From NCBI GenBank assembly GCA_964399545.1, contig CAYNRG010000007.1, forward strand, positions 1 to 64,000: 64,000 nucleotides of DNA, in the 5' to 3' direction. This stretch comes from CAYNRG01 sp964399545 (GTDB lineage: Bacteria; Bacillota_I; Bacilli_A; Erysipelotrichales; Erysipelotrichaceae). Position numbers and translations under genes: made by a program. Shown piece by piece: positions 45,399 to 54,014 of this stretch. The notes beneath the pieces are model-generated. The model did not search any database, had not been told where the DNA came from, and worked only from the letters and a program-made list of their open reading frames with translations. The number at the start of each line of letters is the position of its first letter. Within the stretch, counting starts at the first letter, position 1.

Positions 45399-46482
45399 TT
45401 GATTCTCCTATTAATTCTTCAATCCACAAAATCATTTCCTTGGTTGCAAAAGCATGACTAAGTTGAACTGAAGCCTTTGACATTTCATTTAATCGACTTT
45501 TATTCTTTATCAATCCATCAATTTCTTTACAGAGTAGAAGAGTAGTTAAATCTTTCTCTTTTATCATTTCACAGGCTCCAGCATTTTTTAATGTTTGAGC
45601 ATTTTTAGTTTGATGATCATTAGGAACATACGGACTAGGTATTAAAATTGACGGAATATTCATCTCAACAATCTCTGCTGCTGTAGTCGCTCCTGCTCTT
45701 GCAACAATCAAATCAACTTGTTTCATAACTCGAACTCCATCAATATAAGGAACCACTTTTATATTACTAGGCAGTTCTAATCCTTCCATGAATTTACTAT
45801 ATCCTTTATTTCCAGCTACTATTAAAACCTGATATTCTTGATCTGCCATTTTTGGTATTGATTCCTTCAATACACTATTAATACTATCCGACCCCAATGA
45901 TCCCATCACACATAATACCGTTTGTTTATTAGGGTCTAAGCCTAACTCCGCTAGAATTGTTTCATCTTTAACAACTTGACTAGCCTCACTTGCACGTGGA
46001 TTTCCTAAAATTCGAGTTTTATCCTTTGGAAATTCATTTAAATTTTCATCATACGATCCAACAATCGCATCTACAAATCTTCCTAAAAACTTATTTGCTT
46101 TCCCCACATGAGAGTTTTGCTCATGAATCATTGTTTTTATTCCTAACCTATGCGCTGCAAGAACTACAGGAACTGAGATGTAATTACCAAACCCAATAAC
46201 AATATCAGGATTAAATTTTTTTACTATTTTTTTACTTTCCCTATATCCCTTTATTAAATATCCAGCAGCCTTTAATTTATTCAAAATAGATCCACTTAAC
46301 CCGTGAACTTCTATCGCTTTATAATTATAACCTCTTTTGGGAACTTCAATAGCTTCCATCCGGTTTGATGATCCTACAAATTGAAGTTCTATAGTATCAT
46401 ATTGAGATTCCAACTCTTTCATTAAGGACAGTGCAGGGTAAATGTGCCCTCCGGTTCCTCCTGTTGTAATTAAAACACGCAT
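45391..46482 (-). CDS. murG: UDP-GlcNAc:lipid I N-acetylglucosaminyltransferase
   Basis: A 363-aa peripheral membrane glycosyltransferase that makes lipid II. N-terminal glycine-rich loop TTGGTGGHIYPAL (6-18), second loop in IGFGNYISVPVVLAA and MIHEQNSHVGKAN. The donor-site pattern VVPYIDGVRVMKQVDLIVARAGATTAAEI, followed by PYVPNDHQTKNAQ, is typical. Complete. First gene of the murG-murB-divIB operon. Confidence 0.97.
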   Translation of the reverse strand: MRVLITTGGTGGHIYPALSLMKELESQYDTIELQFVGSSNRMEAIEVPKRGYNYKAIEVHGLSGSILNKLKAAGYLIKGYRESKKIVKKFNPDIVIGFGNYISVPVVLAAHRLGIKTMIHEQNSHVGKANKFLGRFVDAIVGSYDENLNEFPKDKTRILGNPRASEASQVVKDETILAELGLDPNKQTVLCVMGSLGSDSINSVLKESIPKMADQEYQVLIVAGNKGYSKFMEGLELPSNIKVVPYIDGVRVMKQVDLIVARAGATTAAEIVEMNIPSILIPSPYVPNDHQTKNAQTLKNAGACEMIKEKDLTTLLLCKEIDGLIKNKSRLNEMSKASVQLSHAFATKEMILWIEELIGESNG

Positions 46483-46595
46483 TTTTCATCAACTCCTGAC
46501 TACTAGTATATCATATTTATAAGTTCAATTTTGATTTAGATTTAATAAATTTATCTCTTATCTAAGTCATTGAAAATATTTATCATTTTATATAA

Positions 46596-46817
46596 CTATT
46601 TCTCATTTATTGTTAAATATTTTCGATCAATATAGTTGGCTACTTTCCATGTTATCCATGGATTGATAAAAATTAATAATCCTATTACCAAATAAAAATG
46701 AACGATTGATGTCCACGATAAAATAGTAAAAGCTACCATGATTATAATTTCTTCTACAAAATAAAGGCTTAAATATATTCCTAAGCAAACAAAGAAGTAC
46801 ATCAATTTATTTTTCAT
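46596..46817 (-). CDS. Small membrane protein, 73 aa
   Basis: Not recognised. Two or three hydrophobic segments (LMYFFVCLGIYLSLYFV, IIIMVAFTILSW, FYLVIGLLIFIN) are followed by a short basic tail (YIDRKYLTINEK). It is transcribed in the same direction between ruvB and murG, with a GGAAGG-like site upstream of its ATG. Its function is unknown. Confidence 0.55.
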   Translation of the reverse strand: MKNKLMYFFVCLGIYLSLYFVEEIIIMVAFTILSWTSIVHFYLVIGLLIFINPWITWKVANYIDRKYLTINEK

Positions 46818-46849
46818 ATTTACCTTCCTATTTATTTCTATCTCATTTC

Positions 46850-47854
46850 TTAAAAAAGTTGCTGGTGATAATCAATTCCCAAGTGCTCATATGCTTTTTC
46901 TGTAGCTACTCGCCCACGAGCAGTCCTATTAATAAAACCAATTTGGATTAAATAGGGTTCATATACATCTTCTAAGGTTAAAGATTCCTCGCCAATCGAA
47001 ATAGCTAAAGCATCTAAGCCTACAGGACCACCTTTAAATCGCTCAATAATTCCTCGCAAGTAGTTTAAATCTACTTCATCTAATCCCAATGCATCTACTC
47101 CAAGTTTATTTAGAGAGTCTGTAGCTACTTGATAAGAAATAACACCATTGTTTAAAACTTGAGCAAAATCTCGAACACGTCGCAACAACCGGTTAGCAAT
47201 TCTTGGTGTTCCTCTAGAACGTTTAGCAAGCTCTACTACCGCATCTTCATCGATAGCTACATTTAAAACTCTTGCTGTCCTTGTGATAATATCACTCAAC
47301 TGTTCCTTAGTGTAGTATTCTAGCTTCGACACTATTCCAAAACGATCTCGGAGTGGGGCTGATAAATCACCCGCTCTAGTTGTTGCTCCCACTAAAGTAA
47401 AGGGAGGTAAATCTAAGCGAATTGCTCTTGTGCTCATTTCTTTTCCAACAACAATATCAATACAAAAATCTTCCATAGCTGGATAAAGAACTTCTTCAAT
47501 CACTTTGGGCAAACGATGAATTTCATCAATAAACAAAAAATCTCCAGGTTCAATCGTTGAAAGGATAGCTGCTAAATCACCACTCTTTTCAATACTTGGA
47601 CCACTACAAGTTTTAACTTTTCCGCCCATTTCATTACCTAAAATATAGGCTAATGTGGTTTTACCTAATCCAGGAGGCCCATAAAGTAAAACATGGTCTA
47701 ATGTTTCTTCGCGTTGAAGTGCTGCTTGGATAAAAACACTTAAATTAGACTTTAACGCTTTTTGTCCTACATATTCCTCTAATCGCGCTGGACGTAGCGA
47801 CTCTTCCTCTTCATCAACTTCTGCTGTAGAAGATAAAATTCTTTCTTCAATCAT
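46850..47854 (-). CDS. ruvB: Holliday junction branch migration ATPase RuvB
   Basis: A 334-aa AAA+ helicase motor. Walker A GPPGLGKTTLA (59-69), Walker B FLFIDEIHRL, sensor LVGATTRAGDL, arginine finger region PLRDRFGI. The C-terminal winged helix carries GLDALAISIGEE and IQIGFINRTARGR. Starts 4 bases inside ruvA, so they are coupled. No ruvC is seen in the window, as is usual in Bacillota. Confidence 0.97.
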   Translation of the reverse strand: MIEERILSSTAEVDEEEESLRPARLEEYVGQKALKSNLSVFIQAALQREETLDHVLLYGPPGLGKTTLAYILGNEMGGKVKTCSGPSIEKSGDLAAILSTIEPGDFLFIDEIHRLPKVIEEVLYPAMEDFCIDIVVGKEMSTRAIRLDLPPFTLVGATTRAGDLSAPLRDRFGIVSKLEYYTKEQLSDIITRTARVLNVAIDEDAVVELAKRSRGTPRIANRLLRRVRDFAQVLNNGVISYQVATDSLNKLGVDALGLDEVDLNYLRGIIERFKGGPVGLDALAISIGEESLTLEDVYEPYLIQIGFINRTARGRVATEKAYEHLGIDYHQQLF

Positions 47855-48441
47855 GACTCACCTCTTTTTATTTTCATCAAGTATTGCAATCCTATCTTCA
47901 AGTATTCATCACTTGATAAATTTGGTTTTTCTCTTAAGTATTTAACAACACTTTTCAACTCTCCTGATTTATAACCTAGTGTTTTTAGCCCTTCCAATGC
48001 ATCAGTAATTTCTCTACTAACTGAATTTTCCGCATTAGAATTAACTAATTTCCCTTTTAAATCTAGAATAATTTGACTAGCAGTCTTATTTCCTATTCCT
48101 GGAAGCGACTTCAAAAAATCAATATCTTTATTTTCAATTGATTGAACAATTTGTTCATAAGAAAATCGACCAAACATCCCTAAAGCTGTCTTTGGCCCTA
48201 ATCCTTTTACTGAAATCAACTTTAAAAAGAGTTCTTGTTCTTGTAAAGTAAGAAATCCATATAAAGACAATTCATCTTCTCTAACATGTTGATAAGTAAA
48301 AAATTGCTTTTCTTCATTTAGCTTTACTTTATCAGTAGAACTAAAAAACACTTTATATCCTATTCCCTGAACATCTACAAAAACCCAGTCTACTCCCATT
48401 GCAACTACTTTTCCACGTACAAATGCTATCATTTTTATCAC
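47851..48441 (-). CDS. ruvA: Holliday junction DNA-binding protein RuvA
   Basis: A 196-aa tetrameric junction-binding protein. The N-terminal OB domain (IAFVRGKVVAMG, GIGYKVFF) is followed by two helix-hairpin-helix motifs (LISVKGLGPKTALGMF and LKSLPGIGNKTASQIILDL). A C-terminal domain (ALEGLKTLGYKSGEL) binds RuvB. Standard length. Operon with ruvB. Confidence 0.96.
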   Translation of the reverse strand: MIKMIAFVRGKVVAMGVDWVFVDVQGIGYKVFFSSTDKVKLNEEKQFFTYQHVREDELSLYGFLTLQEQELFLKLISVKGLGPKTALGMFGRFSYEQIVQSIENKDIDFLKSLPGIGNKTASQIILDLKGKLVNSNAENSVSREITDALEGLKTLGYKSGELKSVVKYLREKPNLSSDEYLKIGLQYLMKIKRGES

Positions 48442-48472
48442 CTTTTTTATTTTATCATAAACTTCATCGAAT

Positions 48473-48513
48473 AAAAAGCACTTGTCTTTTGTGTAATACT
48501 CAAAACAAGTGCT
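48473..48513 (-). terminator. Rho-independent terminator after obg
   Basis: Inverted repeat AGCACTTGTCTTTTG / CAAAACAAGTGCT with T-run on the minus strand, between obg and ruvA. Confidence 0.8.
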
Positions 48514-48551
48514 CCTAACAACTCTTTTCTTAATTCTAATACAATTAATCT

Positions 48552-49838
48552 TTACTCTACATACTCAAATTTAAATTCCTCAATAAAAACAAGGTCTCCT
48601 TCTTTAGCACCCGCTTGAGCTAAAGCTTCATCAACGCCCATTTTTCGAAGCGCGATTGCAAAACGGTAAACTTCTTCCGTACGATCAAAATCAATTGTTT
48701 TAAAAAGTCGAACTACTCGATCACCTTCTAATCTCCATTGACCATTTCCTAGATTTGCAATCGTAAAATCTGGTGCTTTTGGTTTAAATTTATATAGAAC
48801 TCCTTCTTCTTGACCGACTTCATCTTCAATCGGAAAAGTTGGTGTCACTTCCAATAAATCTGCTATACGATAAAGAATTGCATCCAACCCTTCTTGAAGT
48901 AATGTAATTGTTGGGAAAACCTCGACATCCGGATATATTTTTTTAAATCGTTTTAAATTTTCTTCCGCTACATCACAATCCATTTTATTTGCAACAACAA
49001 CTTGTGGTCTTTCTGATAAGCGCATTTTATACTGTTTTAATTCACCATTGATTATTTGGTAATCTTCAATAGGATCTCTTCCATCTTCTGACCCCATATC
49101 GATTACATGAAGTAAAACTCGACAACGTTCTATATGTCGAAGAAATTGATGTCCTAATCCTTTTCCTTCACTAGCACCTTCAATTAATCCAGGTAAATCT
49201 GCCATAACAAAGCTTCTACCATCTTTAACTTGAACAACCCCTAAGTTGGGTACGATTGTTGTGAAATGATAGGCTGCAATTTCAGGTTTTGCAGCACTCA
49301 CTACAGAAAGAAGCGTTGATTTCCCTACAGAAGGAAATCCAATAACTCCGACATCTGCAAGTAATTTTAACTCAACTTGAATTTCAAAGGATTGACCTTG
49401 GCCTCCTTGCTCTGCATACTCTGGAGCATTATTTCTACCAGAAGCAAAATGCCAGTTACCACGACCACCTTTTCCACCTTTAGCAAGAGCAACGCGCTGT
49501 TTAGGATGCACTAAATCTGCAAGCAACCCTCCTGTTTCAAGATCACGGATCATTGTTCCTTGAGGAACTTTGATAATAACATCATCCCCATCGGCTCCAT
49601 GCATCTTGTTCCCTTTACCATTTCCACCATTGCTTCCTGTTATTTGACGACTGTATCTTAAATCTAACAATGTCGATTTATTTGTATCCACCTCAAAAAT
49701 AATATCTCCACCACGTCCGCCATCGCCTCCAGCAGGACCTCCCAATGGAACGTATTTTTCACGACGAAAAGCAACAATACCATTGCCGCCATCTCCTGCT
49801 TTGATTTTCATTTTTACGCGATCTATAAACATACGCAA
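48552..49838 (-). CDS. obg: GTPase Obg (CgtA)
   Basis: A 428-aa GTPase in 50S assembly and stress control. The glycine-rich Obg fold (1-158) contains GGNGIVAFRREKYVP and GGDGGRGG. The G domain has GFPSVGKSTL (about 166-175), DLPGLIEGA and NKMD. A C-terminal OCT domain (about 345-428) is typical of Gram-positive Obg. It lies downstream of rpmA in the conserved rplU-prp-rpmA-obg order. Confidence 0.97.
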   Translation of the reverse strand: MRMFIDRVKMKIKAGDGGNGIVAFRREKYVPLGGPAGGDGGRGGDIIFEVDTNKSTLLDLRYSRQITGSNGGNGKGNKMHGADGDDVIIKVPQGTMIRDLETGGLLADLVHPKQRVALAKGGKGGRGNWHFASGRNNAPEYAEQGGQGQSFEIQVELKLLADVGVIGFPSVGKSTLLSVVSAAKPEIAAYHFTTIVPNLGVVQVKDGRSFVMADLPGLIEGASEGKGLGHQFLRHIERCRVLLHVIDMGSEDGRDPIEDYQIINGELKQYKMRLSERPQVVVANKMDCDVAEENLKRFKKIYPDVEVFPTITLLQEGLDAILYRIADLLEVTPTFPIEDEVGQEEGVLYKFKPKAPDFTIANLGNGQWRLEGDRVVRLFKTIDFDRTEEVYRFAIALRKMGVDEALAQAGAKEGDLVFIEEFKFEYVE

Positions 49839-49853
49839 TCCTCCTAATAAGAA

Positions 49854-49880
49854 TAAAAATCCCCAACCAAGGGGATTTGA
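49854..49880 (-). terminator. Terminator or attenuator between rpmA and obg
   Basis: Hairpin AAATCCCC / GGGGATTT with a 6-base loop and TTTTTATT after it on the minus strand, overlapping the rpmA stop. Ribosomal protein output could thus be set above that of obg. Confidence 0.7.
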
Positions 49881-50165
49881 TTAAGCTTGTGGATAAACAG
49901 AAACTTTTGTTTTTGTCTTTCCTAAACGTTCAAATTTAACAACACCATCAACTAAAGCGAACAAAGTATCATCTCCACCACGTCCAACATTAGTTCCTGG
50001 ATGGATTTTAGTTCCACGTTGACGATATAAAATTGATCCTGCACTTGCAAACTGCCCGTCCGATTTTTTAGATCCCAATCGTTTTGAATGGGAATCGCGA
50101 CCATTTTTCGTTGACCCTACTCCTTTTTTAGAAGCAAAGAACTGAATATCGAATCTAAATTTCAT
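49881..50165 (-). CDS. rpmA: 50S ribosomal protein L27 with cleavable N-terminal extension
   Basis: A 94-aa precursor. The N-terminus MKFRFDIQFF-ASKKGVGS carries an extension before the conserved ASKKG mature start. In Staphylococcus aureus such an extension is removed by the protease Prp, and a prp homologue is encoded directly upstream here. Mature L27 reaches the peptidyl transferase centre with this N-terminus. Remaining sequence (RDSHSKRLG, IHPGTNVGRGGDDTLFA) is typical. Confidence 0.97.
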   Translation of the reverse strand: MKFRFDIQFFASKKGVGSTKNGRDSHSKRLGSKKSDGQFASAGSILYRQRGTKIHPGTNVGRGGDDTLFALVDGVVKFERLGKTKTKVSVYPQA

Positions 50166-50168
50166 GAT

Positions 50169-50483
50169 TTACACCTCCTGTTTATTTATTTTAATATATG
50201 ATTTGTAACTCTCTCGAATTGTTTCTAATTGAATCCTTGCGGTATTTAATATAATTTGCGTCTTTTCATCTTCAATATTATTCACTTTTACCGAAATAAT
50301 ATTGTTACTCATTGTAGAATTGCATCCTGTTTCCATCTGATCTAAAGCATTCAGCAATCCAATCGCAATTGTACTCACCCCAGCACAAACAATATCTTTT
50401 CCATGTTCAGCATATTGAGCATGTCCATGGATATTCAAACCTACAATTCTATTCTGTTTTGTTTGAATTACCACATAAATCAT
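50169..50483 (-). CDS. prp: Ribosomal-processing cysteine protease Prp (YsxB)
   Basis: A 104-aa protease expected to remove the L27 N-terminal extension. The catalytic His lies in GLNIHGHAQYAEHG and the Cys in DIVCAGVSTIAIG, the known His/Cys arrangement of the family. It sits between rplU and rpmA, 3 bases upstream of its proposed substrate gene. Confidence 0.94.
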   Translation of the reverse strand: MIYVVIQTKQNRIVGLNIHGHAQYAEHGKDIVCAGVSTIAIGLLNALDQMETGCNSTMSNNIISVKVNNIEDEKTQIILNTARIQLETIRESYKSYIKINKQEV

Positions 50484-50488
50484 GGCGC

Positions 50489-50800
50489 TTAGGCCTCGAT
50501 TTTTTCAACAACTAATTTAGTATATGGTTGTCTGTGACCTTGTTTACGACGACTTGAACCTTTTTTTGCTTTGTATTTGAAAATTGTAAGTTTTTTTCCT
50601 TTTCCTTGCTTTTCAACTTTACAAGTAACCTTAGCTCCATCAATATATGGAGTTCCTACTTTCATTGAACCATTTGAGAAAAGAACCACTTTATCTAGCT
50701 CTACACTTGAACCCTCTTCAACTTCCAATTTCTCAACAAAAATTGTTTGTCCTTCTTCAACACGTAATTGTTTACCACCTGTTTCGATAACTGCGTACAT
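50489..50800 (-). CDS. rplU: 50S ribosomal protein L21
   Basis: A 103-aa 23S rRNA-binding protein. MYAVIETGGKQLRVEEGQ is the standard start, and KYKAKKGSSRRKQGHRQPYT the conserved C-terminal RNA-binding region. First gene of the rplU-prp-rpmA-obg operon, preceded by the L21 leader. Confidence 0.97.
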   Translation of the reverse strand: MYAVIETGGKQLRVEEGQTIFVEKLEVEEGSSVELDKVVLFSNGSMKVGTPYIDGAKVTCKVEKQGKGKKLTIFKYKAKKGSSRRKQGHRQPYTKLVVEKIEA

Positions 50801-50832
50801 AGCTGCACCTCCTTCTTCTGAATCTGTAGACT

Positions 50833-50912
50833 CGCCAAAATAAGGAGGCCTATGGCACTTAATCCCTTTTATGAGCGGTTATAGACCCGATTCATAAGGG
50901 CATATAACATAA
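50833..50912 (-). promoter_or_regulatory. L21 leader RNA element
   Basis: On the minus strand the leader contains CCCTTATGAATCGGGT, ACCGCTCATAAAAGGG and TGCCATAGGCCTCCTTA, the conserved elements I recognise from the Bacillus L21 leader (ribosomal protein autoregulation motif). Complementary segments (CCCTTATGA with TCATAAAAGGG) can fold. Autogenous control by L21 is inferred from the family. Confidence 0.85.
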
Positions 50913-51008
50913 TGATTCTATCACAACATACCATTACAGTCAATTAAAATATGAATTATCCAACAAATTCCATAGTATCGGTTATCTTTATTGTTTTAAA
51001 ATTTCATT

Positions 51009-52277
51009 TTACACCATTTGTAATAACTTTAATCCTCTATGTCTTGTTTGAATCTCATTCAAAATGATTGTAGTTGCTAAGATATCTGCACATCCCCCAC
51101 AGCTAACCCCTTCTTCTAAACACCAGCTATCAAGTTCTTGAAATGTTTCTTTTTCAAGGGCTTGGCTAAATTTTCTTTGCATTTCTTCTAATTTTGCTAC
51201 CCCTAACCGATGAATAACCGTTGTATCTTCTTCTTGGGAACCAATAAAAACAAAAGTTTTTATTGCACTTTTTTCTTTCATATAAAATGGCAAGTACTCA
51301 ATGAAATAATTGGAGAATCCTTGCATCGCACTGCCACGAATACCTTTTATTTTTTGCTTAACAAATAATTGCCCTCCATGACTTGATAACAAATCAGGAT
51401 TTTTAAAATCTTCTCCTAAGCTAGCACACAACCTTTTAACCTCACTACTAATCTCGATAAATTGATTTGTATTTAAAAAGCCTGCATAAACTAATAACAA
51501 GATAAATATTACTCCCTTATAAGTATTGATTCCTCCTGTAACCTGAAACATTGCTGCTTCTATCTCTTTACCCAATTCCCTTAATTCATTAAACTGCGTT
51601 GTATCTATTTCTACTAGCCGTTTCATCGATTTCGCTATCACCTCAGCACTATCGATGAACATCATAAAATTCATATCTCCGTGAATTCCTGGATCATTAA
51701 CATTAACGCAGCCCAGTCCATATTCTTTTGTGAGTTCTCCTAAAAGTCCATACCATGTCACATTTTCTAATATCTCTTTCAGTCTTCCTTTAAATTTTTC
51801 TTGATGAACAGAATCATGAAAGTAGCCTTGCGTTTCCTCTAAAGAATGCGTTTGATTACGCCCACAATATTTAGCAGGTTGACGACATAAAAAGCATGTC
51901 CGTTCTTCCTCACCCACTTCTTTTCTAGATATTGTTTGTCCTCCTTTGAAAACATCAATATCTAATAATCGTCCAATCCATGGTAAGCTTTCGCATTCAA
52001 TCGCTTTTATTTTAGTCTCTCGTAATTCATTTCTAACTAGTAAAAAATAAATTAGACCTTCAGCACTTTGTTGTGCCTCTCTAGTGACTATATCTAACTT
52101 ATCTTTCAAATAAAGATAGGCTTTAGTACAACTATATGAAACATCTAGATTATCTTTATTAACACCGGGATAATTCGCTTTTATTACAACTAAAGTTTGA
52201 CCAGTTTCTTGCAAACTTTGTTGATATTTTGCTCGTTTTTCCTTAGCATCCAAGATGCTGTTTACATAAGAATTCAT
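51009..52277 (-). CDS. citXG: Fused CitX-CitG citrate lyase prosthetic group enzyme
   Basis: About 422 aa. Residues 1-165 match CitX, the apo-citrate lyase phosphoribosyl-dephospho-CoA transferase: LDAKEKRAKYQQSL, the nucleotide site GRLLDIDVF near residue 99, and the Cys-rich TCFLCRQPAKYCGRNQTH near 124. The remaining 250 residues match CitG, triphosphoribosyl-dephospho-CoA synthase: VTWYGLLGELTKEYGLGCV, GIHGDMNFMMFIDSAE and INTYKGVIFILLL. One protein would thus make the prosthetic group and attach it to CitD. Start is ATG at 52275-52277, with AAGG upstream; the frame is open to 52295. It overlaps citC by 35 bases. Confidence 0.9.
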   Translation of the reverse strand: MNSYVNSILDAKEKRAKYQQSLQETGQTLVVIKANYPGVNKDNLDVSYSCTKAYLYLKDKLDIVTREAQQSAEGLIYFLLVRNELRETKIKAIECESLPWIGRLLDIDVFKGGQTISRKEVGEEERTCFLCRQPAKYCGRNQTHSLEETQGYFHDSVHQEKFKGRLKEILENVTWYGLLGELTKEYGLGCVNVNDPGIHGDMNFMMFIDSAEVIAKSMKRLVEIDTTQFNELRELGKEIEAAMFQVTGGINTYKGVIFILLLVYAGFLNTNQFIEISSEVKRLCASLGEDFKNPDLLSSHGGQLFVKQKIKGIRGSAMQGFSNYFIEYLPFYMKEKSAIKTFVFIGSQEEDTTVIHRLGVAKLEEMQRKFSQALEKETFQELDSWCLEEGVSCGGCADILATTIILNEIQTRHRGLKLLQMV

Positions 52278-53220
52278 AAGTTGCCTTAGGGACAATTTCT
52301 TTCACTTTATCCCACTTCCTTTCATTAATTAGTTTCCGAACTCTTGAAGCACTGATGATCTCCTCACCCATCATTTTACGACTAACTTCAACAACCTCCA
52401 CACCATAACTTGGGAGTATACTCTTCATTTGTTCATTATACATCGCAGTGGTTACATCAAACGGTTCATTCCCGACAAATCTTTTTTTAATTGAAAAATA
52501 CGGTGCGAAATAGTGCCCAAAAATCCCTATATCCAACAAAGCTTGTTGACGTTCGATTATTTTTTGTTCTTTAAGAAAATATGTAGGAAATGTTGCTGCA
52601 GAAATGATATACATTGTCGATGGAAATATGGATATATTTTTTAAATGCTCCGTATTTTTTCTAACTAGTTCCATTCTATCCTTAAACGAATATTGAGAAT
52701 CATCTTGTTCAACTACAAAAATAATCAAATGTTCCACTTGCTTATACGCTTCCTCAATCAAATATAGATGTCCTAAAGTCATTGGATTTAAATTCATTAC
52801 AATAGCGCCTGTTTCTTTATTCACCTTAGTCATAGATGATAAAACATTTTCAATTGTATTGGGACCATAGTGCAAAAGAGAAACCTTTGTTGTTTCATGA
52901 ACAGGTTTAAACCCATAATCCATAAAAACAGATCGGTTCTCAACTTTTGTAAAAATAAAATAATCTTCGTTACCTAATCTTTCTGAAAATACACTTGTCA
53001 TTAACTTATCAGTAAAATTCATTCCCTGGTATTGATCATCTATAGCAAAACATTTTAAAACATTCCTATCTTTACAAACGCAAGCTATTATTTCACTGTT
53101 CTCTTCAATAACATATGCAGTATCAATCTTATCCAATGTCAGATTATTCGACTTTAAAAATAATCTTAACTTTTCAAGATTTTCATTCTTACTAATGTTA
53201 TACTTCACTACATCATACAT
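52243..53220 (-). CDS. citC: [Citrate (pro-3S)-lyase] ligase
   Basis: A 325-aa enzyme that acetylates the thiol of the citrate lyase prosthetic group using acetate and ATP. An N-terminal GNAT-like part (IIACVCKDRNVLKCFAIDDQ, YQGMNFTDKL) precedes the nucleotidyltransferase-like core. That core holds NPMTLGHLYLIEEAY near residue 143 (the HxGH-like site) and SASRVRKLI near the end. This arrangement and length are those of CitC. Located downstream of the lyase genes and overlapping citXG. Confidence 0.93.
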   Translation of the reverse strand: MYDVVKYNISKNENLEKLRLFLKSNNLTLDKIDTAYVIEENSEIIACVCKDRNVLKCFAIDDQYQGMNFTDKLMTSVFSERLGNEDYFIFTKVENRSVFMDYGFKPVHETTKVSLLHYGPNTIENVLSSMTKVNKETGAIVMNLNPMTLGHLYLIEEAYKQVEHLIIFVVEQDDSQYSFKDRMELVRKNTEHLKNISIFPSTMYIISAATFPTYFLKEQKIIERQQALLDIGIFGHYFAPYFSIKKRFVGNEPFDVTTAMYNEQMKSILPSYGVEVVEVSRKMMGEEIISASRVRKLINERKWDKVKEIVPKATYEFLCKQHLGC

Positions 53221-53231
53221 TTTTTCACCTC

Positions 53232-53936
53232 TTATCTTAAAATATACAACCGGTCATTCAACCCTAAATTAACCATATTCATTTTCTTTTTCTTTGCTTT
53301 GTTAATGCAATAGTTATAATTAACCATCTCTTTCTTTTCTGTTTTTAATTGATTTAACAATTCTCTATCACTTAAAATATGTAATAAGTTAAAATTATTC
53401 ATTTGTCTAGCCATTTCTTGTAAAAATTGATACTCATTCAAGGAAAGATTTTCCACAATTACATCATTAAATGTTTCCATTTTATTGTTTAAATCTTTAT
53501 TTTTCATTTCTATACATATTAAAGCTGATGATGAAGACGTTAACACCTTAACTTTTGTCCAATTCAAAGAGATTACCTCAAAAGAATTATCTGCTTTACA
53601 AACTAAAACTTGACTGAAAACATCATTTTTTATACGATAGCCAATTTCAAATTCACCAAAAGGTTTATTAGACTTCCTTTCAACGTCCTCTCTTAATCTT
53701 GTAAATGGTTTCTGTTCTATTTGAACACATTGTTGATAGCATTTTCTTTTCTGACTATTAATCCATTGTATAAAACCAAAAAATACAATCAATATAACCA
53801 AAAAGAAAAACGTCTTAAGTTCAATGGGCCCAAAGAAATAATTTACCTGAAGTAATATCACTGATACTAGTATCGCAGTTACAGTCCATGATGATAATCG
53901 TTTAAGCATTACAGCAATTTGATTATATTTTTTCAT
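53232..53936 (-). CDS. Unknown membrane protein within the citrate cluster
   Basis: Not recognised. About 234 aa from the ATG at 53934-53936, chosen because GAGGGAG lies just upstream. Two hydrophobic helices (residues ~16-35 and ~42-60) are followed by a cytoplasmic domain of about 170 residues (FGEFEIGYRIKNDVFSQVLV, FNDVIVENLSLNEYQFLQEM) that ends in a basic segment. The topology, two helices plus a soluble domain, resembles some PH-like or sensor-type proteins, but no family is claimed. It lies between a terminator after citS and citC, so it may start a second transcriptional unit. Unusual for a citrate operon. Confidence 0.65.
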   Translation of the reverse strand: MKKYNQIAVMLKRLSSWTVTAILVSVILLQVNYFFGPIELKTFFFLVILIVFFGFIQWINSQKRKCYQQCVQIEQKPFTRLREDVERKSNKPFGEFEIGYRIKNDVFSQVLVCKADNSFEVISLNWTKVKVLTSSSSALICIEMKNKDLNNKMETFNDVIVENLSLNEYQFLQEMARQMNNFNLLHILSDRELLNQLKTEKKEMVNYNYCINKAKKKKMNMVNLGLNDRLYILR

Positions 53937-53974
53937 CTTAACACTCCCTCTTTCTAAAAATAAATAAAATAATG

Positions 53975-54005
53975 AAAAGAAAAGTGGCAATGACCACTTT
54001 TCTTC
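53975..54005 (-). terminator. Terminator after the citrate transporter gene
   Basis: Hairpin GAAAAGTGG / CCACTTTTC with a 6-base loop and TTTT on the minus strand. It splits the citrate cluster into an upstream (oad, citDEF, citS) and a downstream (unknown, citC, citXG) part, or lowers expression of the latter. Confidence 0.8.
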
Positions 54006-54014
54006 ATTGGTATT

